From contig JAJFKE010000009.1 in the NCBI GenBank assembly GCA_021773355.1, positions 62,001 through 126,000 on the forward strand: a stretch of 64,000 bases of DNA. The letters run 5' to 3'. The translations under genes and the position numbers were made by a program. Origin of the DNA: Gammaproteobacteria bacterium (lineage in GTDB: Bacteria; Pseudomonadota; Gammaproteobacteria; Pseudomonadales; Pseudohongiellaceae). This document shows positions 19,343 through 29,600 of this stretch, piece by piece; position 1 is the stretch's first letter; the number at the start of each line of letters is the position of its first letter. Below the pieces are notes generated by a model. It was not told the origin of the DNA, ran no database searches, and worked only from the letters and a program-made list of their open reading frames with translations.

Positions 19343-20355
19343 TTCTAAATTTTCGCGATTCATTCATTTACCTGAGATTGCTGCCATTGCTTGCCCTGAT
19401 TGCGGCTGGCAACGCTTACTCTCAGCCCGAGGACCCTGCGACAGGATTTGCCGACCATTCCTTGCTTGCTGGTTTTTCTGACTCGGAAATCACCGCTCGC
19501 CTGCTTGCTAGAGATATCAACTACACCATAGTGTTGGGCGGCTTGCAGCGAACACGCGGTGAGGTCATCCCTGAAAACTCTGAAAGGCTTCGGGGTGATG
19601 TCACAAAAATAACCTACGAAGTATCGCAAGAATTTACCGCGGACGATGTCTATCAGTATTTTCGAGAACAATTAGAGAGTAGAAACTATTCTGAGTTGTT
19701 TAGCTGTGAAGGCCGAGCCTGTGGCAGTAGTAATTACTGGGCAAATGATATTTTTCGAAATCGAATCCTGTATGGCCCTGAACGAAATCAGTTTTATCTG
19801 GCGTTTCGAACCAACAGGGGCACAGAAACCGAGGTTTATTTTGCGCTTTATATAATCACCAGGGCTAATCGTAAAATTTATGCCCACGTGGAAATCGTTG
19901 AACCCGGTGGTACTCAGGAGCCTGAGCAGCAAGCGCCGCAAGTTATTTCCCGGCAGTTGGAAAGTGCTAATCCAGAGTCGTCTGGATCTGCTGATGCTGC
20001 GCTGCAAGCGGCTGATCTTATTCGGCAATTGCAACAACGGGGAAGCATTATTCTGCCGGATATAGGCTTTCAATCGGATAACCAGTTAGCTCAGAATACT
20101 GACTTATCCTTGATTGTTTCCCTATTGAATCTGGATCGATCTGTGTTGGTTTATCTGGTGTCTCATCTGAATGAAGAGTCGCAAGCTCTACAGATGCTAA
20201 TGCAGCGCTCAAATACCAGAGCTAACACATTAAGGCAGGCATTAATCACTGAAGGTATAGAAGCGTCCAGGATAATTGCTGCAGGAGTAGGGCCGCTGGC
20301 GCCAAGTTGCGATGGCATTAATTGCGAGCAGCGTATCGAATTAGTGCTGCGTTAA
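19339..20355 (+). CDS. DUF4892-type exported protein with OmpA-like C-terminal part
   Basis: The 338-residue product begins with a signal peptide (hydrophobic 11-25, ending near NAYSQ). The middle part (about 40-200), with YQYFREQLE..Y.ELFSCEGRACGSSNYWANDIF and two Cys, matches what I know of DUF4892 proteins of Pseudomonas-like bacteria. The C-terminal part (about 255-338), with YLVSHLNEESQ, LRQALITEGIEASRI and CEQRIELVLR, resembles a worn OmpA-like peptidoglycan-associating domain. Its function is unknown; a periplasmic or outer-membrane location is inferred. Its start overlaps the sixA stop, suggesting coupled translation. It ends 20 bases from the convergent folE. Confidence 0.62.
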   Translation: MILNFRDSFIYLRLLPLLALIAAGNAYSQPEDPATGFADHSLLAGFSDSEITARLLARDINYTIVLGGLQRTRGEVIPENSERLRGDVTKITYEVSQEFTADDVYQYFREQLESRNYSELFSCEGRACGSSNYWANDIFRNRILYGPERNQFYLAFRTNRGTETEVYFALYIITRANRKIYAHVEIVEPGGTQEPEQQAPQVISRQLESANPESSGSADAALQAADLIRQLQQRGSIILPDIGFQSDNQLAQNTDLSLIVSLLNLDRSVLVYLVSHLNEESQALQMLMQRSNTRANTLRQALITEGIEASRIIAAGVGPLAPSCDGINCEQRIELVLR

Positions 20356-20375
20356 CATTGTAGCCTAATGCGCTG

Positions 20376-20918
20376 CTATTTATTTAGCAACGACAGAAAT
20401 TCTGCGCGGGTACTTTGACTATTTCTAAAAGCACCCAACATGCATGATGTAGTCATGATCGAATTTTGTTTTTCCACTCCTCTCATCATCATGCACATAT
20501 GTTGAGCTTCGATTATTACCGCAGCTCCGGCAGAATTCGTTTTCTCAACGATACAGTTAGCAATTTCATTCGTCAGGTTTTCTTGAATTTGTAGACGACG
20601 GGCAAACACGTCTACCAATCTGGCAATTTTGGAGAGCCCCAGGACTTTTCCCTTTGGTATGTAGGCAACATGGCACTTACCAATAAACGGTAACAAATGG
20701 TGTTCACACATCGAGTACAGCTCAATATTTTTGACAATAACCATTTCGTCCGTGTCTGATGGAAACAGCGCATCATTGATTACCTCGTCAATGTCCATGG
20801 AATAGCCCTGTGTCAAAAACTGCATGGCCTTCGCTGCTCTTTTAGGGGTGTCCACTAGTCCTGCGCGCTTGGGGTCCTCACCAATTTGATCAAGGATTTC
20901 CAGAAAAGCCTGTTCCAT
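20376..20918 (-). CDS. folE: GTP cyclohydrolase I
   Basis: FolE converts GTP to 7,8-dihydroneopterin triphosphate, the first step of folate synthesis. The 180-residue product shows the zinc-binding [10 protein letters not shown] and the later Cys in [10 protein letters not shown], plus [19 protein letters not shown] of the active site. This is the zinc-dependent type IA enzyme of the shorter, about 180-residue form. It is convergent with the DUF4892-type gene and divergent from prmB across a 221-base gap. Confidence 0.96.
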   Translation of the reverse strand: MEQAFLEILDQIGEDPKRAGLVDTPKRAAKAMQFLTQGYSMDIDEVINDALFPSDTDEMVIVKNIELYSMCEHHLLPFIGKCHVAYIPKGKVLGLSKIARLVDVFARRLQIQENLTNEIANCIVEKTNSAGAAVIIEAQHMCMMMRGVEKQNSIMTTSCMLGAFRNSQSTRAEFLSLLNK

Positions 20919-21103
20919 GTTTTTTTCACCGTTGCGTTAGATCGTTGAGTATGCCATCACTTTCCGCTGCCTGCAGTCACTGTACTGTCAGCATCCTTAT
21001 AAGGGCGTGAGATTAGCACAAATTCCAAGTAGTTGATGGGTCACTACGTAAATTATCGCGCAGTAGATTACACTACCGACCAATATAGCGAAGAGACGTC
21101 CAA

Positions 21104-21117
21104 GGACCCTCTGATTA
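21104..21117. repeat. Solo end resembling the MITE-like terminal repeat
   Basis: GGACCCTCTGATTA is identical over 14 bases to the terminal repeat at the topA-side end of the element at 60494-60649 (read inward). No matching opposite end lies nearby, so this is either a remnant or a chance match. It sits 22 bases before the prmB start. Confidence 0.35.
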
Positions 21118-21139
21118 GGCGCAGACTTTCGAGCACGAA

Positions 21140-22015
21140 ATGAAAATAAAGGATTACCTAAAGCAGACCGCTGAGCGCCTGGACAACTCGGCTCTTTGCT
21201 ATGGTCACGGAACCAGTAACTCCTTAGATGAGGCGTTTTATATTGTTTATGGGGTTATGGGAATTAACTTTTCTGATACTCGCAGTGCTGAGCGTGTATT
21301 GAGCAGGCTGGAGATTTCCAAATTGGAAGAGTTGGTTCAGCGCAGAATCGAACTGCGCTTGCCCGCGGCCTATATTGTTGGTAAGGCCTGGTTTGCCGGT
21401 CATGAATTTTACTGTGATCAACGAGCACTGGTGCCAAGATCACCAATTGCAGAACTAATACTGGGTAATTTTCAGCCCTTCTTGGTCGAACCTGCGCGCA
21501 GAGTGCTCGATCTTTGCACCGGTGGTGGCAGTATCGGTATCGCGATAGCCTTACAGTGGCCTGAATGCGCGGTGGATTTAGTGGATATTTCGGAACAGGC
21601 ACTGGCCCTGGCCATGCAAAACGTTGAGTTGCACGGCCTGCAGAATCGGGTGCGTTGTATACATAGCGACTTGTTCGCTGCGCTCGAGGCTAGATACGAT
21701 CTAATTGTCGCCAACCCGCCCTATGTTTCCAGTGAGGAATATAAGGAATTACCCGCCGAGTTCAATCACGAACCCGCACTTGGGCTCATTAGTGCTGATG
21801 ACGGACTGCAAATACCACTTCAAATTTTGCGTGAAGCGGTCGATTACCTATCTGCCTCAGGGCAATTGGTGATGGAAGTTGGCTATAGCGATGAAGCTCT
21901 GTCGCAGCGACTCAGTCAGCTGCCATTGCTATGGCTAGAGTTTGAACATGGCGGTGAAGGGGTGCTGGCACTGGGCGCACAGCAGCTAGAGCAGTACAGG
22001 GAACAGTTTAATTAG
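21140..22015 (+). CDS. prmB: Ribosomal protein uL3 glutamine N5-methyltransferase
   Basis: PrmB methylates a glutamine of ribosomal protein L3. The 291-residue product has an N-terminal helical domain (1-90), the SAM-binding RVLDLCTGGGSIGIAIA (about 112-128), VDLVDISEQALALA, and the substrate-glutamine motif NPPY in VANPPYVSSEEY. GLISADDGLQ and the C-terminal VMEVGY fit PrmB/PrmC. The position next to aroC favours PrmB over PrmC (HemK), which usually follows prfA. The start codon is ATG at 21140; an AAAGGA is seen only inside the gene, so the ribosome binding site is weak. Confidence 0.92.
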   Translation: MKIKDYLKQTAERLDNSALCYGHGTSNSLDEAFYIVYGVMGINFSDTRSAERVLSRLEISKLEELVQRRIELRLPAAYIVGKAWFAGHEFYCDQRALVPRSPIAELILGNFQPFLVEPARRVLDLCTGGGSIGIAIALQWPECAVDLVDISEQALALAMQNVELHGLQNRVRCIHSDLFAALEARYDLIVANPPYVSSEEYKELPAEFNHEPALGLISADDGLQIPLQILREAVDYLSASGQLVMEVGYSDEALSQRLSQLPLLWLEFEHGGEGVLALGAQQLEQYREQFN

Positions 22016-22080
22016 TGTACAATCTCGTGTTTTTCGGCCTTGTTTCCAGCAGATTTTAACTCCTCAGTTTGAGTATTCAA

Positions 22081-23169
22081 ATGTCGGGCAATAGTTTCGG
22101 TAAATTGTTTACAGTAACCAGCTTTGGTGAAAGCCATGGGCCTGCACTCGGTTGCGTGGTAGATGGTTGCCCCCCGGGGATGGAACTCAGCGAAGAAGAT
22201 ATGCAGCGGGACCTGGATCGTCGCAAGCCTGGACAGAGTCGTTTTACCACACAGCGCCGAGAAGATGATGCGGTTAAGATCCTGTCCGGAGTGTTTGAAG
22301 GCAAGACTACCGGCACGCCCATAGGACTATTGATCGAGAATACCGACCAACGCTCCAAGGACTACAGCAAGATAAAAGACCAGTTTCGACCTGCCCATGC
22401 GGATTACACCTACTGGAAGAAATATGGCATTCGAGATTATCGTGGCGGTGGCAGAGCTTCCGCGCGGGAGACCGCTATGCGAGTTGCCGCCGGCGCTATT
22501 GCGAAGAAATACCTGGCTGCAAGCTGCGGCACCGAGATTAGGGCTTATCTAAGCCAGCTTGGCCCCATAGCTATTGATTCGGTGGACTATCAGGAAATCG
22601 AAAATAATCCGTTCTTTTGTCCCGATGCATCCAAAGTGGCAGAAATGGAAGCGTATATGGCGGCGCTTAGCAAGGAAGGGAATTCTATTGGCGCAAGAAT
22701 CACAGTGTGTGCCAGCCGCGTCCCGGTAGGCTTGGGCGAGCCGATATTCGACCGCTTAGACGCAGATATAGCCAAGGCACTGATGAGTATTAATGCGGTA
22801 AAGGGCGTGGAAATCGGCGCCGGTTTCGACTCTGTAAGCCAGAAAGGCAGCGAGCATCGCGATGAAATCACGCCCGATGGCTTCCAAGGTAATAACGCCG
22901 GCGGTGTGCTAGGTGGTATTTCTAGCGGTCAGGACATAATTGCCAGCATTGCTTTAAAACCGACTTCGAGTATCCGACTACCTGGCAAATCGATTAATAT
23001 TGCCGGCGAAGCAGATGAGGTGATTACCACCGGGCGGCATGATCCCTGTGTTGGTATTCGAGCTACACCCATAGCCGAGGCCATGCTCGCCCTGGTACTG
23101 ATGGATCATTTGTTGCGGGATCGCGGCCAGATAGGAACAATGCGATCAGGATCCAAGACTCCAGTATAG
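22081..23169 (+). CDS. aroC: Chorismate synthase
   Basis: AroC converts EPSP to chorismate with reduced FMN, the last shared step to Trp, Phe and Tyr. Signatures are [19 protein letters not shown], the Arg-rich [21 protein letters not shown] and [10 protein letters not shown] place the start at ATG 22081 (protein begins [10 protein letters not shown], the normal family N-terminus), with GAG at 22071-22073 as ribosome binding site; a TTG 12 bases upstream would add four residues without conservation. The product is 362 residues. It follows prmB by 65 bases. Confidence 0.96.
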   Translation: MSGNSFGKLFTVTSFGESHGPALGCVVDGCPPGMELSEEDMQRDLDRRKPGQSRFTTQRREDDAVKILSGVFEGKTTGTPIGLLIENTDQRSKDYSKIKDQFRPAHADYTYWKKYGIRDYRGGGRASARETAMRVAAGAIAKKYLAASCGTEIRAYLSQLGPIAIDSVDYQEIENNPFFCPDASKVAEMEAYMAALSKEGNSIGARITVCASRVPVGLGEPIFDRLDADIAKALMSINAVKGVEIGAGFDSVSQKGSEHRDEITPDGFQGNNAGGVLGGISSGQDIIASIALKPTSSIRLPGKSINIAGEADEVITTGRHDPCVGIRATPIAEAMLALVLMDHLLRDRGQIGTMRSGSKTPV

Positions 23170-23171
23170 AG

Positions 23172-23188
23172 ATTGAGATTAGCTCAAT
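23172..23188 (+). terminator. Weak hairpin after aroC
   Basis: ATTGAG and CTCAAT form a 6-base stem with a 5-base loop, followed by TTTCT. It is short and AT-rich, so termination would be weak at best. Confidence 0.22.
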
Positions 23189-23292
23189 TTCTAGAACTGC
23201 GACTAAAAGTGTAATTAATTAAATCAGTTACTTAGCTAGACTAATTAAAGATGAAAGTTAACTTGTTGTGAGATATAAAACCGGTGAGAAAA

Positions 23293-24714
23293 ATGAGTAG
23301 TAAAACCCTGTATGACAAAATCTGGGATGCCCATCTGGTTACAGAAAGAGTGGACGGTACCGCCTTGATCTACATTGATAGGCACCTGATTCACGAGGTG
23401 ACCTCGCCGCAGGCATTCGAAGGCCTGCGCCTTGCTAATCGGCTGCCCTGGAGGGCCGATGCTAACTTTGCGACCCCGGATCACAATATCCCCACCACCA
23501 CAGAAGAACGTAAACAGGGACTAGAGGGTATCAAAGACGCAGTTTCAAAGATTCAGGTACGAACACTCGATGACAATTGCCGCGAATTCGGCATTTTTGA
23601 GCTGCAAATGAATGATGACAGGCAGGGCATCGTGCATGTAGTTGGGCCTGAGCAGGGCGCTACCCTGCCCGGCATGACTATAGTTTGCGGCGATTCACAC
23701 ACTTCCACCCATGGTGCCTTGGGCGCCCTGGCTCATGGCATAGGTACTTCAGAGGTTGAGCACGTGCTGGCAACTCAGTGCCTCATGCAAAAGAAGGCTA
23801 AGAACATGTTGGTGCGCGTAGATGGCCAGCTGCAAGGTGCTTGCACGGCAAAAGATATTGTATTGGCGATTATCGGCAAGATTGGCACTGCGGGCGGCAC
23901 TGGTTACACCATTGAGTTTGGCGGCGATGCGATTATGGCGCTGTCCATAGAAGGTCGAATGACTGTCTGTAATATGGCTATCGAAGCCGGCGCCAGAGCC
24001 GGTTTGATTGCGGTGGATGAGCGCACTTTGGAATATATCAAAGGGAGGCCCTTCGCGCCTTCTGGAGAACTGTGGGAACAAGCCGCAGAGTCATGGCAAG
24101 GCTTGGTCAGTGATGCGGATGCCGAGTTCGATGCCGTAGTACAGTTACAGGCAGAGGATATTGAGCCGCAAGTTACCTGGGGTACTTCGCCGGAGATGGT
24201 GGCGCCGATATCGGGTCATGTGCCTGATCCCGCCGCGGAAACTGACGAAACCAAGCGCAGTAATATTCAACAGGCCTTGAAATACATGGGCTTGCAGGGC
24301 GGAACGGCGATTAAGGATATTAAATTGGATTGCATTTTTATCGGCTCCTGCACCAATTCTCGAATCGAGGATCTGCGTGCGGCGGCGCAGGTGGTAAAGG
24401 GCAAGAAGGTCGCATCCTCAGTAGAGGTAGCAATGGTTGTTCCAGGGTCTGGACTGGTTAAGAAACAGGCCGAGGCAGAGGGCCTGGACAAGATCTTTAT
24501 TGCTGCGGGCCTGGAGTGGCGAGAGCCTGGATGTTCCATGTGCCTGGCGATGAACGCCGATCAGTTGGGAGAGGGCAAGCATTGTGCATCCACCTCAAAT
24601 CGAAATTTTGAAGGTCGCCAGGGCTTCGGTGGACGGACCCATTTAGTCAGCCCGGCCATGGCCGCTGCGGCAGCCATACATGGCCACTTCGTCGATATAA
24701 GAGATTATAATTAA
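23293..24714 (+). CDS. leuC: 3-isopropylmalate dehydratase large subunit
   Basis: LeuC with LeuD isomerises 2-isopropylmalate to 3-isopropylmalate in leucine synthesis. It is an aconitase-family enzyme. The cluster ligands are Cys in FIGSCTNSR and the CSMC pair in [25 protein letters not shown] is the substrate-site signature. I choose ATG 23293 ([14 protein letters not shown]), with GGTGAG at 23283-23288 as ribosome binding site; a GTG at 23284 in the same frame would use that site as coding sequence. The product is 473 residues, which is normal. Confidence 0.96.
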   Translation: MSSKTLYDKIWDAHLVTERVDGTALIYIDRHLIHEVTSPQAFEGLRLANRLPWRADANFATPDHNIPTTTEERKQGLEGIKDAVSKIQVRTLDDNCREFGIFELQMNDDRQGIVHVVGPEQGATLPGMTIVCGDSHTSTHGALGALAHGIGTSEVEHVLATQCLMQKKAKNMLVRVDGQLQGACTAKDIVLAIIGKIGTAGGTGYTIEFGGDAIMALSIEGRMTVCNMAIEAGARAGLIAVDERTLEYIKGRPFAPSGELWEQAAESWQGLVSDADAEFDAVVQLQAEDIEPQVTWGTSPEMVAPISGHVPDPAAETDETKRSNIQQALKYMGLQGGTAIKDIKLDCIFIGSCTNSRIEDLRAAAQVVKGKKVASSVEVAMVVPGSGLVKKQAEAEGLDKIFIAAGLEWREPGCSMCLAMNADQLGEGKHCASTSNRNFEGRQGFGGRTHLVSPAMAAAAAIHGHFVDIRDYN

Positions 24715-24745
24715 CCGGGTTAAATCAGTGGATTAAGAGATAAAC

Positions 24746-25405
24746 ATGAACAAATTTATAGTTGAAGAGGGATTGGTATTGCCGCTAGATCGAGCCAATG
24801 TAGATACGGACTTCATTATCCCCAAGCAGTTCCTGAAATCCATAAAGCGAACTGGTTTCGGCGTTAATCTATTCGATGAGCACCGCTATCTGGACAAGGG
24901 TTTGCCAGACGCGGATAACAGCCAACGACCGCTAAACCCAGACTTCGTCCTAAATCAATCGAGATATCAGAGTGCGAAGATCTTGTTGGCCAGAGATAAT
25001 TTCGGCTGCGGTTCGAGTCGCGAGCACGCACCTTGGGCGCTTGAAGACTATGGCTTTCGTGCTATTTTGGCACCGAGTTTTGCCGACATCTTCTTCAATA
25101 ATTGTTTTAAGAACGGATTACTGCCGATAGTTTTGGATAAGGCAATCATTTCGGCGCTGTTTGCTGAAGTTGCAGCCAATGAAGGTTTCCAGTTGCAAGT
25201 GGACTTACAGCGGCAAGTAATTACCAAGCCGGATGGCTCAAGCATCCCATTCTCCGTTGATGAGTTCCGCAAACACTGTCTTCTTAACGGCCTCGATGAT
25301 ATCGGCCTCACACTTGAGGATGCCGATAGCATTACCGCCTTCGAACAACAGTGGCGTAAAGCCGCTCCCTGGTACTTCACGACGAGCACCGCGACGACGA
25401 CCTAG
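24746..25405 (+). CDS. leuD: 3-isopropylmalate dehydratase small subunit
   Basis: LeuD completes the isopropylmalate isomerase. The 219-residue product shows [21 protein letters not shown] and the swivel-domain signature [15 protein letters not shown]. The C-terminus is extended by a short Thr/Ser/Ala tail (after APWYF), slightly longer than usual. leuB, which commonly follows leuD in related genomes, is absent here; 93 bases later asd begins. Confidence 0.96.
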   Translation: MNKFIVEEGLVLPLDRANVDTDFIIPKQFLKSIKRTGFGVNLFDEHRYLDKGLPDADNSQRPLNPDFVLNQSRYQSAKILLARDNFGCGSSREHAPWALEDYGFRAILAPSFADIFFNNCFKNGLLPIVLDKAIISALFAEVAANEGFQLQVDLQRQVITKPDGSSIPFSVDEFRKHCLLNGLDDIGLTLEDADSITAFEQQWRKAAPWYFTTSTATTT

Positions 25406-25498
25406 CTCGCAGTCAAGCCTACACAGGTTTAGGAGCGGTCGGCATCGCTAGCCTGCGGTATTCCAAATTTAATATATTTCAAGAATTTAGAGAGAACA

Positions 25499-26521
25499 AT
25501 GATGACTAACTACAACGTAGCAGTGGTAGGCGCTACCGGTGCGGTAGGGGAAACTCTGCTAAGCATACTGGAACAGCGTAATTTTCCTGTAGAGCAAATT
25601 TTTGCCCTGGCCAGCGAGAGATCCGCCGGCAGCACGGTGATGTTTAAGAATAAGCCAATCATGGTGACAAATCTGGCCGAATTTGACTTCAGTCAGACAC
25701 AAATCGGACTGTTTTCAGCCGGGGGAAGCGTTTCCGCCGAATTTGCACCAAAGGCTGCTGCAGCCGGCTGTATCGTCATAGATAATACCTCGCATTTCCG
25801 CTACGACGACGATATTCCACTGGTGGTCCCCGAGGTAAATTCCCACGCTATAGCACAATACACCGAGCGAAATATCATAGCGAACCCGAATTGCTCTACC
25901 ATTCAGATGTTGGTAGCTCTGAAGCCAATCCACGATGCCGTGGGCATCAAGCGAATTTCCGTGGCTACTTACCAGGCGGTTTCGGGTACTGGCAAGAGTG
26001 CAGTTAATGAATTGGCGAAGCAAACCGGCGAACTACTCAATGGCCGCGACGCTGAATGCAAGGTATATCCCCGGCAAATCGCCTTTAACGCGCTGCCGCA
26101 GATCGATGTCTTTCTGGATAATGGTTATACCAAGGAAGAAATGAAGATGGTCTGGGAGACGCAGAAGATATTTGAAGACGATAGTATTCAGGTGAGTGCC
26201 ACTTGCGTGCGAATACCGGTGTTTTATGGACACTCCGAAGCCGTCCAGATCGAAACCCATAAACCGATAAGTGAGCAAGAAGTAAGAGATTTATTGACAA
26301 ATGCAGCCGGTGTGACGGTAATCGATGAGCGCATGGACGGGGGTTATCCAACTGCTGTTCATGATTCTGCGGGCCAGGACTCAGTTTTTGTAGGTAGAAT
26401 CCGCCAGGATATCTCGTTTGCGAATGGTTTAAATCTGTGGGTGGTTGCCGATAACGTGCGAAAGGGGGCGGCTCTCAACTCAGTTCAGATAGCCGAAGAG
26501 TTGATAAAAAGCTATTTATAA
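25499..26521 (+). CDS. asd: Aspartate-semialdehyde dehydrogenase
   Basis: Asd reduces aspartyl phosphate to the semialdehyde that leads to Lys, Thr, Met and diaminopimelate. The 340-residue product has the NADP site VVGATGAVGETLLSIL, the catalytic Cys in NPNCSTIQM, and the substrate His in RIPVFYGHSEAV. The residue pattern matches the shorter 'USG-1-like' or Gram-positive-like class rather than E. coli Asd. The ATG is doubled (ATGATG); RBS AGAGAGAA is close by. Confidence 0.95.
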   Translation: MMTNYNVAVVGATGAVGETLLSILEQRNFPVEQIFALASERSAGSTVMFKNKPIMVTNLAEFDFSQTQIGLFSAGGSVSAEFAPKAAAAGCIVIDNTSHFRYDDDIPLVVPEVNSHAIAQYTERNIIANPNCSTIQMLVALKPIHDAVGIKRISVATYQAVSGTGKSAVNELAKQTGELLNGRDAECKVYPRQIAFNALPQIDVFLDNGYTKEEMKMVWETQKIFEDDSIQVSATCVRIPVFYGHSEAVQIETHKPISEQEVRDLLTNAAGVTVIDERMDGGYPTAVHDSAGQDSVFVGRIRQDISFANGLNLWVVADNVRKGAALNSVQIAEELIKSYL

Positions 26522-26680
26522 TGAATACTTGCACGCTGTAGTGAAGAAACATTCTTAATATGTTTGTAGCATCGACAGTAGTGTTTACTAACCGGTTAAG
26601 CTGATTAAGAGAGTTATTGAAGGTGCTGGGATTGTTCTAATACAGCAATAGCCAGCAACCTGTTGAGAGAAAAAGGGACT

Positions 26681-29600
26681 ATGCTACGTAAACTCGTCGT
26701 CATTCTGACCATGCTGCTATGCAGTATGGCGACACAGCTGTATGCCTTAGGGCTCGGCGCGGTTACTGTTGAGTCTACGCTTAATCAGCCGCTCCGAGTA
26801 AGGATCGAGCTACTCCAGCTTGGTGACACGCGTTTGCAGGACGTTCGTGTGCAAATGGCGTCTACCGATGACTTTCAACGTCTTGAGATTGAACGCGTTA
26901 GTTTTTTGTCGAATGTACGATTCAGCGTTGAGTCTGGCCCGCAAGGCAACGTTGTCATTCTCACTACAAATCAGGTTGTTCGCGAACCCTACCTAAGTTT
27001 CGTTCTGGATACTCGCTGGCCCAGTGGCCGTTTGCTGAGTAAGCACACCATTCTTTTGGACCTGCCTGTTTTCAACGATCAGCGAAGCGTTACAGAGCTC
27101 AGACAACCTATAAGTCCAATTCTGCAGCAACCTTCGGGCAATCAGCCCGCTACACAACCATTCGTCGAGGCCGCGACCACGCCAACGCTGGTGACACCGA
27201 GCTCTACAAGCTCAGCCGCAAATATACAGCCGGAACAGATTGCGCCGGCAGCAAACGACGAAGTCGAGCCTGAGCCTGAGCCCGAGTCTGAACCGGCAAA
27301 CGTCCAGCCAGAGGCAACAGAGCCAGAACTGGAAACTGTGAATCCTGTAGAAGATGCGGATGAAGTCGCAGTTGTTGAAGAAAACATTCCCGAGGAAGTG
27401 GACGAGGCAGAACCAGAGCCAGAGGCGGCAATTGTTGAAGAAGCAGAGCCAGAGTCAGAGGTGGCGGTTGTTGAAGAAGCAGCGCCAGAAGTAGGTGTTG
27501 CACAAGAGCAGCCTGAAGTTGCAGTTGAAGAAGTTGAGCCAGAGGTAGCAGTTGATGAAACGGTCGAAGCAGTAGATGCGGCCGCTGAACCTGAGGAACC
27601 TGCAGGCATTGAAACGGGTGACAGCGATACACTTTCCGACATAGCTCTTCGAGTGCGACCTGATAACTCAGTGTCCATGCAGCAGACTATGTTGGCGATT
27701 CAACAGCTAAACCCTGACGCCTTTGCCGATGGCAACATCAATAGATTAAGAAGTGGCCAGGTACTGCGTGTGCCTACTCTGGCAGAAATAGAAGCCATAG
27801 ATCCGCGTGATGCAGTAGAGGACGTGGCGCGACAAAATCAGGATTTTGCCGCTATCGATGTACAGCCTCTGGCGGCACCAGCAGATGCTCAAGATACTCA
27901 AGAAGATGAGCCCCAGGGCCAGTTAAGTGTAGTCAGTTCTGATGATACGATCGACGTGTCTGCCGAATCCACGCAGCTGGGTAACGCCGAAAACGAGGCA
28001 TTGGACCAGCGAATAGCGGAACTGGAAACACAGCTTGCTCAGCGTCAGGAAGAGGCCGATCGAGCCAGAATAGAGCGTGAGGAGCTGGATTCTCGCATGC
28101 AGGATTTGGAAGCCCAAATCGCAGCGGCGCAGGAAATTATTCGTCTGCAGGATATTCAATTAGCTCAGTTGCAAGATTCTCTGGCAGCCGCGGCCGCCGA
28201 AGCTCAACTGCTTGCAGAGCAACAAGCGATTCAGGCAGCGGCCGAAGCCGAGGCCGCGCAGCCTGTAGCATCACCTTCGAGCTTTTTTGATGATGTGTTG
28301 AGAATATTAACCGGTAACAGCGTATTCATGATCTTCGGCGTGGTGCTGGTGATCTTGCTATTGGTGGTATTAATGCTGCGTCGCAATCGAGCAGCCAAGT
28401 TGGGCGAGGATGATATAGATGAAATCGCCGAGCAAGAATTCGGCAGCAGCAATGATGAAGCACTGACTGAAGATTCAGAGAGAGACGAGTCTGAGACTGA
28501 ATTCCAGGACTATGACTCGGCAGATCTGGATAGTGAGTTAGATGACATTATTGAGGTTGCCGATGATGGCGAAGACAGCGACGCACTGGATGTTGATGAG
28601 GAAGAATACACTGCAGGCGAAGAAGATCATCTAGACGTTCTAGCAAGAGCAGATGAGTTCCTGGAAGATAATCAGTTTGAGCGTGCACTGAGTATGCTGA
28701 CTACTTCACTGCAACAGCAGGGAGATAATCCCGATGTGCGCGACAAGATAGAGGAAGTGGAAGCGGCCGAGAAAGAATTTATTGCCGCCGAGCAATTGAA
28801 AGCAGAAACCACGCGAGCACGAGAGGCAGCGAGCCGCGAGTCCGAAACCAAATCATTTTTGGATGATTTGGGCATTGATTTGGATTCATTCGACTATGAT
28901 GAAGAGAGTGCGGATGAGGCAAGCTCTGAATCTGATTCCGCTACTGCTGATTCGGCAGTGGATGCAGAGGAAGTGACAGCAAATCTTGAGCCCGATGATA
29001 TGGACCTCACCTTTGACCTCGGTGGCGGCGACGAGCCCATAAATGAAGATGTTGTATCTGAAGAATCAGCGGATGATTCCGCCGCGGTTGTTACGGAACA
29101 AGGTGGCGATGATGACGAGCCAGCCAGTTTTGATTTCGACCTGGATGATGATCAGTCGAATGCGCTGCAGGGTGAGTCCAGTGATCCAGAAGATTTAGAA
29201 ATTGACACATTGGAATTCGATGTTGAGGCGCCAGTCGATACGGCAAGCGATACACCGGTGGAAGAAGAGGACCTGGATCTGGAAACGTTTTCATTCGATG
29301 CAGAGCCTGCTTCAGTTAGCGATGAAGCGGTGGAAGTGGAAGCGGACGATAGCGAGTTAGATGTCGATGAAAATGCGGTAGAGTTTGCCTTTGACAAAAC
29401 TGAGATAACAGAAGATAAGTCAGACAAAGGGCAGGAGCAGGACGAAGAGCTGGAAACATTTGATTTCGATTTGGATGACGACACTGGTGACACCGTCTTA
29501 GAAAAGCCATCTGAGGAAAGTGAGAGCTTGGATGATAACGAAGTCAGTGCTGATGACTTTGATTTCGATCTAGACGAATTCGATGCCGAGCCTGTAGCAG

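Noticed and set aside
27142..27678. 178-codon Ser/Thr/Ala-rich frame on the minus strand inside fimV
   Set aside because: Antisense of the Pro/Glu/Val-rich spacer; low-complexity artefact.
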